Source: Actinomycetes bacterium
GTDB lineage: Bacteria > Actinomycetota > Acidimicrobiia > Spongiisociales > UBA5794
Assembly (NCBI GenBank): GCA_023336855.1
Contig: JAMBLK010000137.1
Coordinates: forward strand, 1-7,318
Reading direction: 5' to 3'
Length of the DNA: 7,318 bases
How positions within the stretch are numbered: position 1 is the first letter of the stretch; each line of letters opens with the position of its first letter. The notes below the pieces were generated by a model. The model had not been told where the DNA came from, ran no database searches, and worked only from the letters and a program-made list of their open reading frames with translations. Both the position numbers and the translations under genes were made by a program. Positions 1 through 6,463 of the stretch are shown here, piece by piece.

Positions 1-514
1 CGACCGCGTGCTCGAGTCGGGTATCGCCGGTCGCTGAGAGAAGGGCTTGAGCACATGTCGAAAGTGCGATCTGATACCGGAGGCGCTGTTCCTGGGCGGT
101 CGAATGGAGTTCGATCTGTTGTCGGGCGCGATCGCTCTGGACCGTGCCTCCGATGACATAGGCCATCGACCGTAGGAAGTCCCCGTCGTCGGTGGTGAAC
201 CGGCGATCGGCACCAGCGCGTACTCCGAGAACTCCGAACGAGTGGTCGCCGTCGGGAATCGTTGCACGCATGCTTCCCACAGCACCGCTGTCGAGTGGTG
301 ATTCGCCGGGACCAGACTCGTTGAGGATCTCGACGTGCTCGACATCGAGGACCTGTCGGATCAGGTCGATCGCCAGACTGAACACGTCATCGACCGCAAG
401 GCCGCCGAGTGCAGCCTTACCGAGTTCGGCCACCGCCGTCTGTTGAGACATGCGTGCAACCGTCGATGGTTGGAGTGCGACGGCTCCGCCGTCCGCTGCG
501 TGTCGGGTTGTCAT
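1..514 (-). CDS. GAF-domain sensor protein, N-terminal part (cut by window edge)
   Basis: Reading the minus strand from an ATG at 514 gives 171 residues without a stop before the window ends. Residues about 22-140 read as a GAF domain: a helical start (AVAELGKAALGG), a core with VLDVEHVEIL, then FGVLGVRAG and RRFTTDDGDFLRSMAYVI, which are typical last strands and helix of actinobacterial GAF domains. A linker helix (RARQQIELHSTAQEQRL) follows, then RYQIALSTCAQALL, which looks like the entry to a second GAF domain. Such proteins usually end in a histidine kinase, a PP2C/SpoIIE phosphatase or a nucleotide cyclase; the output domain is outside the window, so the role stays open. The first GAF appears about 50 residues short in its middle. 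The start is uncertain: ATG 451, ATG 514 and GTG 529 share the frame and none has a strong ribosome site. The gene lies 95 bases downstream of the thioesterase gene on the same strand; no clear terminator separates them. Confidence 0.8.
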   Translation of the reverse strand, partial: MTTRHAADGGAVALQPSTVARMSQQTAVAELGKAALGGLAVDDVFSLAIDLIRQVLDVEHVEILNESGPGESPLDSGAVGSMRATIPDGDHSFGVLGVRAGADRRFTTDDGDFLRSMAYVIGGTVQSDRARQQIELHSTAQEQRLRYQIALSTCAQALLSATGDTRLEHAV

Positions 515-609
515 GTCCAGTGAGATCACCAACTTGGGAAGAGGCTCCGAATAGAGAATCGGCCGGAGAGGTCGAGTCCTTGAGGGGCGTGTTCGGCCAG
601 GTGGTGCCT

Positions 610-1050
610 TTACGCGTATCCGATCTCGGGTGTCAACGGACTTCGGCTCCTCACGAACGTGCCCGATCCGCGACCGACCTCGCGCTGCTCATCGTCGCAA
701 ACGACGGCCTGGGCGAGCCACTGGGTGCGGCCTTCGTTGACCACTTCCCCGATCGCCGTGAGCGTGCCCGACGTGACCGGCCTCGTGAGATACGTGGTGA
801 ACGTCGTCGTGAGGACGAACACGTCGGTCACGAGCGAGTTGACGGCGAACCATGCGGCATCGTCGAGCACCTTGAAATACGTCGAACCGTGGACGGCCCC
901 TGCAGCGTGGAACAGTTCCCGTCGAACTGGGTTCGTGATCACCGCCCGACCCCGCTCGATCTGGATCGTTGGTCTGAAGAAGTCGTTGATGGGCGCGCTC
1001 AAGTACATGTGCTCGAGTTTGCGGTAGTGGTCGGTGTTCTGTTGGCTCAA
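610..1050 (-). CDS. PaaI-family hotdog-fold thioesterase
   Basis: This 146-residue protein has the length and motif layout of a single hotdog-fold acyl-CoA thioesterase of the PaaI group, which hydrolyses acyl-CoA thioesters in the cytoplasm, usually as a tetramer. The diagnostic stretch is at residues 48-67: H48, then H54-G55 leading into the long hotdog helix with FKVLDDAAW. By alignment with the HGG...LAD motif of E. coli PaaI, D63 sits at the catalytic acidic position. The later strands (TTTFTTYLTRP, about 81-91, and TLTAIGEVV, about 96-104) are also typical. The second glycine of HGG is Ser56 here. The start codon is TTG at 1050, supported by GGAGG eight bases upstream. The gene follows the ABC permease gene by 57 bases on the same strand, so it may be read with the exporter. 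The acyl substrate cannot be told from sequence. Confidence 0.88.
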   Translation of the reverse strand: MSQQNTDHYRKLEHMYLSAPINDFFRPTIQIERGRAVITNPVRRELFHAAGAVHGSTYFKVLDDAAWFAVNSLVTDVFVLTTTFTTYLTRPVTSGTLTAIGEVVNEGRTQWLAQAVVCDDEQREVGRGSGTFVRSRSPLTPEIGYA

Positions 1051-1058
1051 ACAGGGGT

Positions 1059-1063
1059 CCTCC
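1059..1063 (-). promoter_or_regulatory. Shine-Dalgarno site fixing the TTG start of the thioesterase gene
   Basis: GGAGG on the minus strand lies 8 bases before the TTG at 1050. It is the strongest ribosome site seen in the window and decides for the TTG start over the internal ATG at residue 15. Confidence 0.75.
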
Positions 1064-1087
1064 GATCAGCGGCGCACTCTAGAACCA

Positions 1088-1101
1088 GCCGGTTGACCGG
1101 C
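1088..1101 (-). other. Short inverted repeat after the permease gene, possible weak hairpin
   Basis: GCCGGT and ACCGGC face each other across two bases; as RNA this would fold to five G/C pairs with a four-base loop. It begins seven bases after the permease stop codon. No T-run follows on the minus strand, so it is not a convincing intrinsic terminator. It might trim or stabilise the message end, or be chance. Confidence 0.3.
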
Positions 1102-1107
1102 AAATCT

Positions 1108-3486
1108 CTACACGGCCCGCTCCCGGACCACTGCCCCGATATCCAGGCGCTTGACCGAGCGGACGCCGGGGATGAGCGATAGCAACGCCACGGCAATCAT
1201 CGAGGCCGCTGCGATGACCACGGTCCAGGGACTCATCATCAGCGACATGTTGAAGGAGTCGTTACTGAACAAGCCCATGAAGAGGCTGGCCATCCAGACT
1301 CCGAGGATCACGCCGGGGACGATGCCGAGCACGGTCAGGAACAGGTTCTCTCCGACGATCATCCATCCGATCGTCCGGTCGGACATGCCGCTCGCCTTGA
1401 GCGTCGCGAACTCCGTCGATCGTTCGGCGATGTTCACCGAGATCGTGTTGAACATGAGAGAGAACGCCATGATCCCGCCGAAGAGGAGCATGATCCCAGT
1501 GAAGGCGTAGGCGAGGCCGAGGAACTGTTGCACCATGTTGTAGAGTGCTCTTGCATCCTGGACGGCGAGCACACCGTCGACGTCCTCGAGACGGTCGATC
1601 GTGGTCGTCCGGTCGATCGACGGGTCGAACAGTGTCATCACCGTGGTGACGGTCGGTGTCGCCATGAGGCTTTCCGGCTCGTCGACGCCGGCTTCGCGGA
1701 GCGCTTCGGTGATCACGTCGTACCGTGCGTAGAGGGGGATACCCAGCGGCTCGTCGACGAACTCGATGATCTCGAGTTCGATCGAGACGTCGTGGGTAGG
1801 CAGGTCGATCGTGAGCCGATCGCCGACGGAGACTCCCAGCTTGTCGGCGATGCCGGCTCCGGCGAGCATCCCCGACGACGGGAGGCTCTCGGATGGATTC
1901 GTCCAGCCATGCATCTGCGTTCCGGCCTCGAAACCTTGCAGCGTTGTTGCAAGCGTCTCGCCGTGGGTGGTGGTGGATGCACTGAAGCTGGCAACGGGTT
2001 CCGCCCGGGTCACGCCGCTGGTTGCGTCGATCTCGGCGAGAAGGTCCTTGGTCATCGGTTCGGCCGCGATCACGGATGCGTCCTGGACGTACACCACCTC
2101 GAACTGTTTCTTGACCATGTTCACGATCGAGTCGATCATCCCGCCCGAGGCGAGGATCAGGACGAGGGCAAGCACCACACCGAGCACCGTGGCGAGACTC
2201 CGCCGTTTTGATCGGCCCATGCCTCGCAGGGTCATACGGGTTCGTACGGGGAGCCTGGAGAGGGGCGGAATGGTCCTCTCCAACAGGCTCTTCCCTCCGG
2301 ACATCAACGGTGCGGCTCCTCGCATCGCCTCGGCAGGTTCGATCTTGTATGCGGCACGCGCCGGCACGAGGGCCGACAACGCCCCGACGACCACGCCGAA
2401 GAGGAGGCCGACAATGATTGTCGACGGCCTAATCACGATGACGGTGTCGGGGATGTCGAGGAATCCGGTGTACATCCGGGTCATGAGGGCACCCGAGACC
2501 GTGCCGAGAAGCACGCCGACGACGGCACCGACTGTGCCGATCCACAGTCCAAAGCTGAGGTAGTGCCGGCGGAGTTCGCGTGCGCTCATTCCCGAGGCGC
2601 GCATCGTTCCGATGATGGAGCGTTGCGCGAATACGATCCTTGTGAGTAGGACGTAGACGGCCATTCCCGCCGCGGTGAGGAAGAGGATCGGGAACGCTAT
2701 CGCCATCTCGCCGAAGCCTTCCACGTCGAGTTGCAGCGTGGAATTCGAGGGTTGATCGGCCTGGGTGAGAATGCTTGTGGCCCCGGCACCCGTAGCCGTG
2801 TCGTGGATGGCCGCGTCGACGTCTTCGGTGATTGCATCGTCGTCGTACAGAACGAGGGTCTCGCGCACGGAGACCGATGGCGGCAGTTGGGCCACCAGCT
2901 CCTCGTCCACGAAGAAGACGCCGAATTGCTCGGGGTCGGGGAAGATCTCCTGGGTGCTTGCCGCCGGCCATATGTACTCGGCGGAGGCGGCGACGCCGGT
3001 GATGGTGAAGTCCTGTCCGGGACCGACGACGACGGTGAAGGTGTCTCCGACAGCGAGATCGAAGGTGCGGGCGACGTGTACTTCTGCGACGGCCTCGAAG
3101 TCGTCACCTGTGGAGAGGTACTCGCCCTCCTGGACGTCGAGTTTGTTGATGTCGGGCTGAACGGTTGCTGGAGTGCCGATCATCCTGCCCCGGAGGGTCT
3201 CATCACCGATCGTGATCGGAAGGTCGGCCGTGTGCCGGACGGTGACGGTTTGAACCCCTGGAATCGCTTCGATTGTCTCCGGCAAAGTCTCGTCGCCGCC
3301 GGTGATCGTCATGTCCGCGAAGGCGAGACGATCGTAGGTCTGCTCATAGCTCGCGGTGAGGTTGAGATACGAGTCGTAGGTCGCGGCGAACATCATGACA
3401 CCGATGACAACCGTGACCCCGACCGCGAGGAATTGCCACCGCTGGCGGCGCATGTCTCTGCGACGCTTCTTCGAGAGGTAGCTCAC
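1108..3486 (-). CDS. Two-lobed FtsX/MacB-type ABC transporter permease
   Basis: This 792-residue membrane protein is the permease of an exporter-type (type VII-like) ABC system. A basic N-terminus (KKRRR) precedes TM1 (about 18-38), then a large extracytoplasmic MacB-like domain (about 40-255) and three helices (about 261-285, 309-337, 356-376) forming the first FtsX domain. The layout then repeats: TM5 about 430-450, a second extracytoplasmic domain about 455-650, and three helices about 655-680, 711-738 and 753-775. The matching cytoplasmic motifs RASGMSARELRR (296-307) and KASGMSDRTIG (697-707) show that the halves are homologous. Single polypeptides with two FtsX lobes around 800 residues are common in actinobacteria. 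The GTG start overlaps the ATPase stop as GTGA, with GGAG eight bases upstream, which points to translational coupling. Likely cargo classes for the family are lipids, lipoproteins, peptides or drugs; some members are mechanotransmitters without transport. The cargo here is unknown. Confidence 0.93.
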   Translation of the reverse strand: MSYLSKKRRRDMRRQRWQFLAVGVTVVIGVMMFAATYDSYLNLTASYEQTYDRLAFADMTITGGDETLPETIEAIPGVQTVTVRHTADLPITIGDETLRGRMIGTPATVQPDINKLDVQEGEYLSTGDDFEAVAEVHVARTFDLAVGDTFTVVVGPGQDFTITGVAASAEYIWPAASTQEIFPDPEQFGVFFVDEELVAQLPPSVSVRETLVLYDDDAITEDVDAAIHDTATGAGATSILTQADQPSNSTLQLDVEGFGEMAIAFPILFLTAAGMAVYVLLTRIVFAQRSIIGTMRASGMSARELRRHYLSFGLWIGTVGAVVGVLLGTVSGALMTRMYTGFLDIPDTVIVIRPSTIIVGLLFGVVVGALSALVPARAAYKIEPAEAMRGAAPLMSGGKSLLERTIPPLSRLPVRTRMTLRGMGRSKRRSLATVLGVVLALVLILASGGMIDSIVNMVKKQFEVVYVQDASVIAAEPMTKDLLAEIDATSGVTRAEPVASFSASTTTHGETLATTLQGFEAGTQMHGWTNPSESLPSSGMLAGAGIADKLGVSVGDRLTIDLPTHDVSIELEIIEFVDEPLGIPLYARYDVITEALREAGVDEPESLMATPTVTTVMTLFDPSIDRTTTIDRLEDVDGVLAVQDARALYNMVQQFLGLAYAFTGIMLLFGGIMAFSLMFNTISVNIAERSTEFATLKASGMSDRTIGWMIVGENLFLTVLGIVPGVILGVWMASLFMGLFSNDSFNMSLMMSPWTVVIAAASMIAVALLSLIPGVRSVKRLDIGAVVRERAV

Positions 3487-4196
3487 CAGCGAAGCTCCAC
3501 TGGGAGAGCCGGGTTCGGATTCACCTCATCGCCGACGATCTTGCCGTCCCGCAGTCGGATGACCCGGTCAGCCATCTCGGCGATCGTCGAGTTGTGGGTG
3601 ACGAGGAAGACAGTTCGATCTGTCCCTGCGGTTGTCGACTTCAGGAGTTCGAGGATCGAGCGGCCGGTTTCGAGATCGAGGGCACCGGTTGGTTCGTCGC
3701 ACAGGAGGAGCGGAGGATCCTTGACGATGCCGCGGGCGATGGCGACGCGTTGTTGCTGCCCGCCGGACATCTGGCCGGGAAAGTACGCGGTTCTGTCGGA
3801 GAGGCCGACGCGGTCGAGCACGGTGTCGGATCGGGCATCGGGTTCGTCGCCCGTGATCTCAGCGATCAGTGCGACGTTCTCGTGTGCCGTGAGTGTGGGT
3901 ACCAGGTTGTAGAACTGGAAGACGAACCCAACGGTCGAGCGCCGGTACTCCGTGCGTTCCTTGTCCGACATGCCTGCGATCTCGGCACCGTTGACAACCA
4001 GACTCCCAGAGGTTGCCCCCTCGAGGGCGCCGATCTGATTGAGCAGTGTCGTCTTGCCGGAGCCCGATGGGCCGAGCAGCACGACGAACTCACCCTGGTT
4101 GATCGAGAATGAGACATCCTCGAGTGCGGTCGTTGCGGTGTCACCCTCTCCGTAGATCTTCGTCAAGCCTTCTGCCACGACCGCCGGTTCGCTCAC
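3483..4196 (-). CDS. ABC transporter ATPase of the MacB/LolD exporter type
   Basis: This 237-residue cytoplasmic ATPase should power the permease encoded directly after it. Visible motifs are Walker A GPSGSGKTT (42-50), Q-loop Q94 in FQFYNLVP, signature MSGGQQQR (143-150), Walker B LLLCDEPTGALD (163-174, with D167 and E168) and the switch His H201. The FQFYNL stretch and the EPTGALD ending are typical of the MacB/LolD/FtsE branch that pairs with FtsX-like permeases. The GTG start at 4196 has GAGG five bases upstream and puts the first beta-strand (AVVAEGLTKIYG) about five residues in, as usual for the family. A longer frame reaching 4361 would run into the tetR gene and adds nothing family-like. 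The gene is first in its operon, divergent from tetR, behind a promoter region with two inverted repeats. Confidence 0.95.
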   Translation of the reverse strand: MSEPAVVAEGLTKIYGEGDTATTALEDVSFSINQGEFVVLLGPSGSGKTTLLNQIGALEGATSGSLVVNGAEIAGMSDKERTEYRRSTVGFVFQFYNLVPTLTAHENVALIAEITGDEPDARSDTVLDRVGLSDRTAYFPGQMSGGQQQRVAIARGIVKDPPLLLCDEPTGALDLETGRSILELLKSTTAGTDRTVFLVTHNSTIAEMADRVIRLRDGKIVGDEVNPNPALPVELRW

Positions 4197-4201
4197 GTCA
4201 T

Positions 4202-4205
4202 CCTC
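4202..4205 (-). promoter_or_regulatory. Shine-Dalgarno site of the exporter ATPase gene
   Basis: GAGG on the minus strand lies five bases before the GTG at 4196. It supports this start over the longer frame that overlaps tetR. Confidence 0.6.
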
Positions 4206-4228
4206 ACAGTCTTCGATGGTGCAACACC

Positions 4229-4242
4229 TCAGTCTATACTGA
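4229..4242. promoter_or_regulatory. Inverted repeat 1 in the tetR/ABC intergenic region (putative operator)
   Basis: TCAGT and ACTGA form a perfect five-base dyad around CTAT. It encloses the predicted -10 element of the ABC operon and directly abuts the second dyad, sharing its CAGT/ACT half-site pattern. Binding of the neighbouring TetR protein here would block RNA polymerase. This is inference from position and symmetry. Confidence 0.5.
4233..4238 (-). promoter_or_regulatory. Predicted -10 element of the ABC exporter operon
   Basis: On the minus strand TATAGA fits the actinobacterial -10 pattern (TAnnnT/TATAAT-like). Possible -35 matches upstream (CTTTGT at 16 bases, TTGTAG at 14 bases) are weak. 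Transcription would start about 30 bases before the GTG at 4196. The element sits inside inverted repeat 1, as expected for a repressed promoter. Confidence 0.4.
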
Positions 4243-4259
4243 TTTGCAGTGACTACAAA
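4243..4259. promoter_or_regulatory. 17-bp imperfect palindrome, putative TetR operator
   Basis: TTTGCAGTGACTACAAA is symmetric about its central G with only one mismatched pair (C against A at the fifth position from each end). Length and symmetry suit a TetR-family dimer. It covers the spacer and -35 side of the predicted ABC promoter and lies 22 bases before the tetR start, so one bound dimer could repress the ABC operon and also tetR itself. Confidence 0.6.
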
Positions 4260-4281
4260 GCGTTGATGTGGTGGTAGAGCG

Positions 4282-4914
4282 TTGACGAGCCGCAGAGAAC
4301 AGAAGAAACACGAGACCTTCGATTCGATCGTCTCAGCGGCCGCCCGGTCATTCCGGGACAACGGCTACCACGGGTCGACAATCGAGGTGATTGCGGCTGA
4401 AGCGGGAGTGTCCGCGAGCACCGTCTACAACTACTTCGGAACCAAGAACGCCGTCCTCCTGGCGGTCGTCACCAGGGACACAGAGCACGCCCTGGTCGAT
4501 GCGGGCGAGACGATCGATCTGTCCTCGGGTGACCCGGTCGAAGTCCTGATGCCCCTGATCATGGTCTATGCCGACGCGATGATGGCGCTTGGCCGAGACG
4601 TGCTCAAAGAGCTCTTTCGCGCGGGCTTCGACCCGGCTGAGTCTGCTGTGATGGCCGACCTGGTCTCTCTCGACGAGAGAAGCATTCTGCAGATCTCACA
4701 AGTCTTCACACTCATGCAGGGTCACGGCATGGCCTCTGACACGGTTGATTCGGGGTCTGCAGCAGTGCTGATCTACTCGGTCGTTGCGGTGGCGACGCTG
4801 ATGTTCGTGTCGATGCCGGAGATGACCGCTCGGGATGTCGAGACGATGATCCGAAGCCAACTCAGGCTGGTGTTCCGCGGCCTCGGGGGTCAGGGCCCGG
4901 CTCAGCTGCCGTGA
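4282..4914 (+). CDS. TetR/AcrR-family transcriptional regulator
   Basis: This 210-residue protein starts with the TetR DNA-binding domain: helix 1 about 12-27 (FDSIVSAAARSF), the NGYHGSTIEVIAAEAGVSASTVYNYF run at 27-52 carrying the helix-turn-helix, and the following K55 typical of the family. The C-terminal all-helical half is the ligand and dimer domain; it ends with DVETMIRSQLRLVFRGL. The TTG at 4282 is the only possible start between an in-frame stop at 4264 and the helix-turn-helix; upstream there is only a weak GGTAGAG-like ribosome site. The gene is divergent from the ABC exporter operon and shares an 85-base promoter gap with it, the classic layout of a local repressor acting on an efflux system. 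The inducer is unknown. The last 53 bases, coding for about 17 residues, overlap the end of the LCIB-type gene on the other strand. Confidence 0.93.
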   Translation: MTSRREQKKHETFDSIVSAAARSFRDNGYHGSTIEVIAAEAGVSASTVYNYFGTKNAVLLAVVTRDTEHALVDAGETIDLSSGDPVEVLMPLIMVYADAMMALGRDVLKELFRAGFDPAESAVMADLVSLDERSILQISQVFTLMQGHGMASDTVDSGSAAVLIYSVVAVATLMFVSMPEMTARDVETMIRSQLRLVFRGLGGQGPAQLP

Positions 4915-5665
4915 ACTCGTAGTCGCTGAGATCGCCGCCGGCTTCGATGTGGGAACCCAGTGGCCACACGAAGTTCACTCCGTCCGGTCCGTGGATCTGG
5001 ATACCGCTGAACATGGCGGCGTCGGCCGGCATCGCCTGACCGGTCCTTCTCCACTCTTCAGCGAGGGACAGGATGATCTCCTGGAGATCGTCCTCGATCG
5101 CGGTCACTGTCAGCTTCGTGAGAGCGACGAGATCGGGGACGGTGCCGTATGTGATCAACGGGAGAAGACGGTGTTTGAGCAACACCTGCTCGGTCTCGTA
5201 GCGATCGAATTCGACCACCAACTCCCCTCCCTGCAACTCGTTACGAAACGCCACGAGGGCTCCGCATGTACTCGACGGCTCGGCGATGCCCGGGCGATCA
5301 ACCCAGCCGGTCGCTCCTGCGGCGTCGATGCCGATGTGCGCCATCGCGTAGATGACGAAACGCCGGCGACCGTCGTCGATCGGAGCGTGGTGGATAGCGG
5401 CCGCGAGTCCCGTGCGGCCCGCCGTCACCATGCCGGCGAGACCGGCGAAGCTGAACGCAGGACCCCAGACACGTTCGACGTCGGTGAAGAGAGGGCGAGT
5501 GACTTCGTCACGACACAGCGCCACACATGCGATGGTGTTGTCCTTCGCAAAGCCCTCATCGCTCAAGCGTGAAGCCGTCTCAGCGATGAACTCTCCTCCG
5601 AGAACCGCACCCGGGAAGTGTCGGTCGAGGGCCTCGGCGAACCCTGGATTGTCGACCATGCTCAT
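4862..5665 (-). CDS. LCIB/C-family (beta-like) carbonic anhydrase-type protein
   Basis: This 267-residue protein matches the limiting-CO2-inducible LCIB/C family, zinc proteins with a beta-carbonic-anhydrase-like fold; proven members interconvert CO2 and bicarbonate, while some algal members are inactive alone. Seen in order: RHFPGA (15-20), FAKDNTIACVALCRDE (39-54), WGPAFSFAGLAGMVTAGRTG (67-86), MAHIGID (108-114) and CGALVAFRNE (134-143). C51, H110 and C134 are the likely zinc ligands, and R52/D53 would give the Asp-Arg pair used in beta-type enzymes. No signal peptide is seen, so it is probably cytoplasmic. I chose ATG 5665 because GGAG lies seven bases upstream; an in-frame ATG at 5710 has no ribosome site and lies in a possible -10 element. 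The gene follows tupC by 75 bases on the same strand. Its last 53 bases overlap the tetR 3' end. Family assignment is from recalled motifs; catalytic activity is inference. Confidence 0.82.
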   Translation of the reverse strand: MSMVDNPGFAEALDRHFPGAVLGGEFIAETASRLSDEGFAKDNTIACVALCRDEVTRPLFTDVERVWGPAFSFAGLAGMVTAGRTGLAAAIHHAPIDDGRRRFVIYAMAHIGIDAAGATGWVDRPGIAEPSSTCGALVAFRNELQGGELVVEFDRYETEQVLLKHRLLPLITYGTVPDLVALTKLTVTAIEDDLQEIILSLAEEWRRTGQAMPADAAMFSGIQIHGPDGVNFVWPLGSHIEAGGDLSDYEFTAAEPGPDPRGRGTPA

Positions 5666-5672
5666 GAAGGGA

Positions 5673-5676
5673 CTCC
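5673..5676 (-). promoter_or_regulatory. Shine-Dalgarno site of the LCIB-type gene
   Basis: GGAG on the minus strand sits seven bases before ATG 5665 and decides between this start and the upstream in-frame ATG at 5710, which lacks a ribosome site. Confidence 0.55.
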
Positions 5677-5708
5677 GTCCTCGACTGTGGATGATTCGGG
5701 CGCCCCGC

Positions 5709-5714
5709 ATCCTA
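5709..5714 (-). promoter_or_regulatory. Possible -10 element for the LCIB-type gene
   Basis: TAGGAT on the minus strand is a good actinobacterial -10 match within the 75-base gap after tupC. The -35 side is poor (TTCGAT at 19 bases or CGATCT at 17). If real, the gene has its own start site about 36 bases before ATG 5665, besides read-through from the tup genes. Confidence 0.3.
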
Positions 5715-5740
5715 TTGACCGTGCGCTCTCGAGATCGAAC

Positions 5741-6463
5741 TCAGATGAGCAGATCGCCTCGTACGAACGCGGCCGTCTGTGGCTGCTGTGGAGCGGAGAA
5801 GAACGCTTCGGTGTCGGTGAGTTCGACCATCCGCCCGGAGACCATCAAGCCGGTTCTGTCGGCCAATCGCCGCGCCTGGAATACGTCATGGGTGACAACG
5901 ACGATCGTCGTTCCCCTTTCGGCGTTCTCGGAACGGACGATCTCCTCGAGGAGGCCGACGTTGTACGGATCGAGATTGCCGGTGGGCTCATCGAGCAGGA
6001 GTACCGACGGTTCGACGACGAGTGCTCTGGCGAGGGCAACTCGCTGTGCCTCACCCGCCGAGAGGGTTCGGGCGGGAGCGTCGGCAAGGTCGGTCAGACC
6101 AAGGCGGTCGAGCCACCGCTCGGTGCTGCTGTCCTTGGTGTCGAGACCACGGAGCTTCAGTCCGATACGGACGTTGGCTGCGACAGTCCGCTTCAGAAGC
6201 ATGGGGCGTTGGAACACCGTCGTTACGTCCCGCCGGTTGGCGAGCGAGGCGTCACCATCGATCTCCGTGCTGGCGTACGTGATACGTCCCTGTGTCGGGG
6301 TTTCGAGGAAGTCGAGGAGTCGCAACAGGGTGCTCTTCCCCGCTCCGCTCGGCCCAACAAGTCCAAGGATCTCGCCGTTGCGAACTTCGAGGACGGGGAT
6401 GTCGACGACACAGCGGTCCCCGTAGCAGTGCCGGACATCGGCGAGTTCGTAGGCGGCCGTCAT
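5741..6463 (-). CDS. tupC: Tungstate-type ABC importer ATPase
   Basis: This 240-residue cytoplasmic ATPase drives oxyanion import with the TupB-like permease encoded just before it. Motifs: Walker A GPSGAGKST (37-45), Q-loop Q85 in VFQRPMLLKRTVAANV, signature LSAGEAQR (134-141), Walker B LLLDEPTGNLDPYN (155-168, D158 and E159) and switch His H192. The FQRPMLL..TV..NV stretch and the GEAQRVALARAL helix are typical of TupC/WtpC tungstate ATPases. The third position of the signature is Ala instead of the usual Gly. There is no extra C-terminal regulatory domain such as the TOBE domain of molybdate ModC. ATG 6463 overlaps the tupB stop as ATGA, so the two are probably translationally coupled. Molybdate or sulfate as the substrate is less likely but cannot be excluded from an ATPase alone; the assignment leans on the neighbouring permease. 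Confidence 0.88.
   Translation of the reverse strand: MTAAYELADVRHCYGDRCVVDIPVLEVRNGEILGLVGPSGAGKSTLLRLLDFLETPTQGRITYASTEIDGDASLANRRDVTTVFQRPMLLKRTVAANVRIGLKLRGLDTKDSSTERWLDRLGLTDLADAPARTLSAGEAQRVALARALVVEPSVLLLDEPTGNLDPYNVGLLEEIVRSENAERGTTIVVVTHDVFQARRLADRTGLMVSGRMVELTDTEAFFSAPQQPQTAAFVRGDLLI

Noticed and set aside
515..609. A small gene or RNA between the thioesterase and the GAF sensor
   Set aside because: The minus frame stays open but has no start with a ribosome site, and the only fold is a weak four- to five-pair CTCCG/CGGAG stem; nothing supports a separate element.
1088..1101. Inverted repeat after the permease gene as an intrinsic terminator
   Set aside because: The stem is only five pairs with a four-base loop and there is no T-run on the transcribed side; it is kept only as a weak hairpin.
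409..1182. Plus-strand open frame of 257 codons over the thioesterase region
   Set aside because: It lies opposite the thioesterase and sensor genes and has low-complexity Arg-rich content; the minus-strand hotdog motifs and GGAGG site are far stronger.
2731..3912. Plus-strand open frame of 393 codons opposite the permease and ATPase genes
   Set aside because: It is the antisense shadow of two well-supported ABC genes, with no ribosome site or domain signature.
4197..4361. Extension of the exporter ATPase upstream to 4361 (55 extra residues)
   Set aside because: It would overlap the start of tetR and cover the operator region, is not family-like (Cys-rich, no strand), and the GTG at 4196 has its own ribosome site.
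5666..5710. Upstream ATG at 5710 as the start of the LCIB-type gene
   Set aside because: No ribosome site precedes it and the ATG overlaps a TAGGAT -10-like element; the ATG at 5665 has GGAG at proper spacing and fits the family N-terminus.
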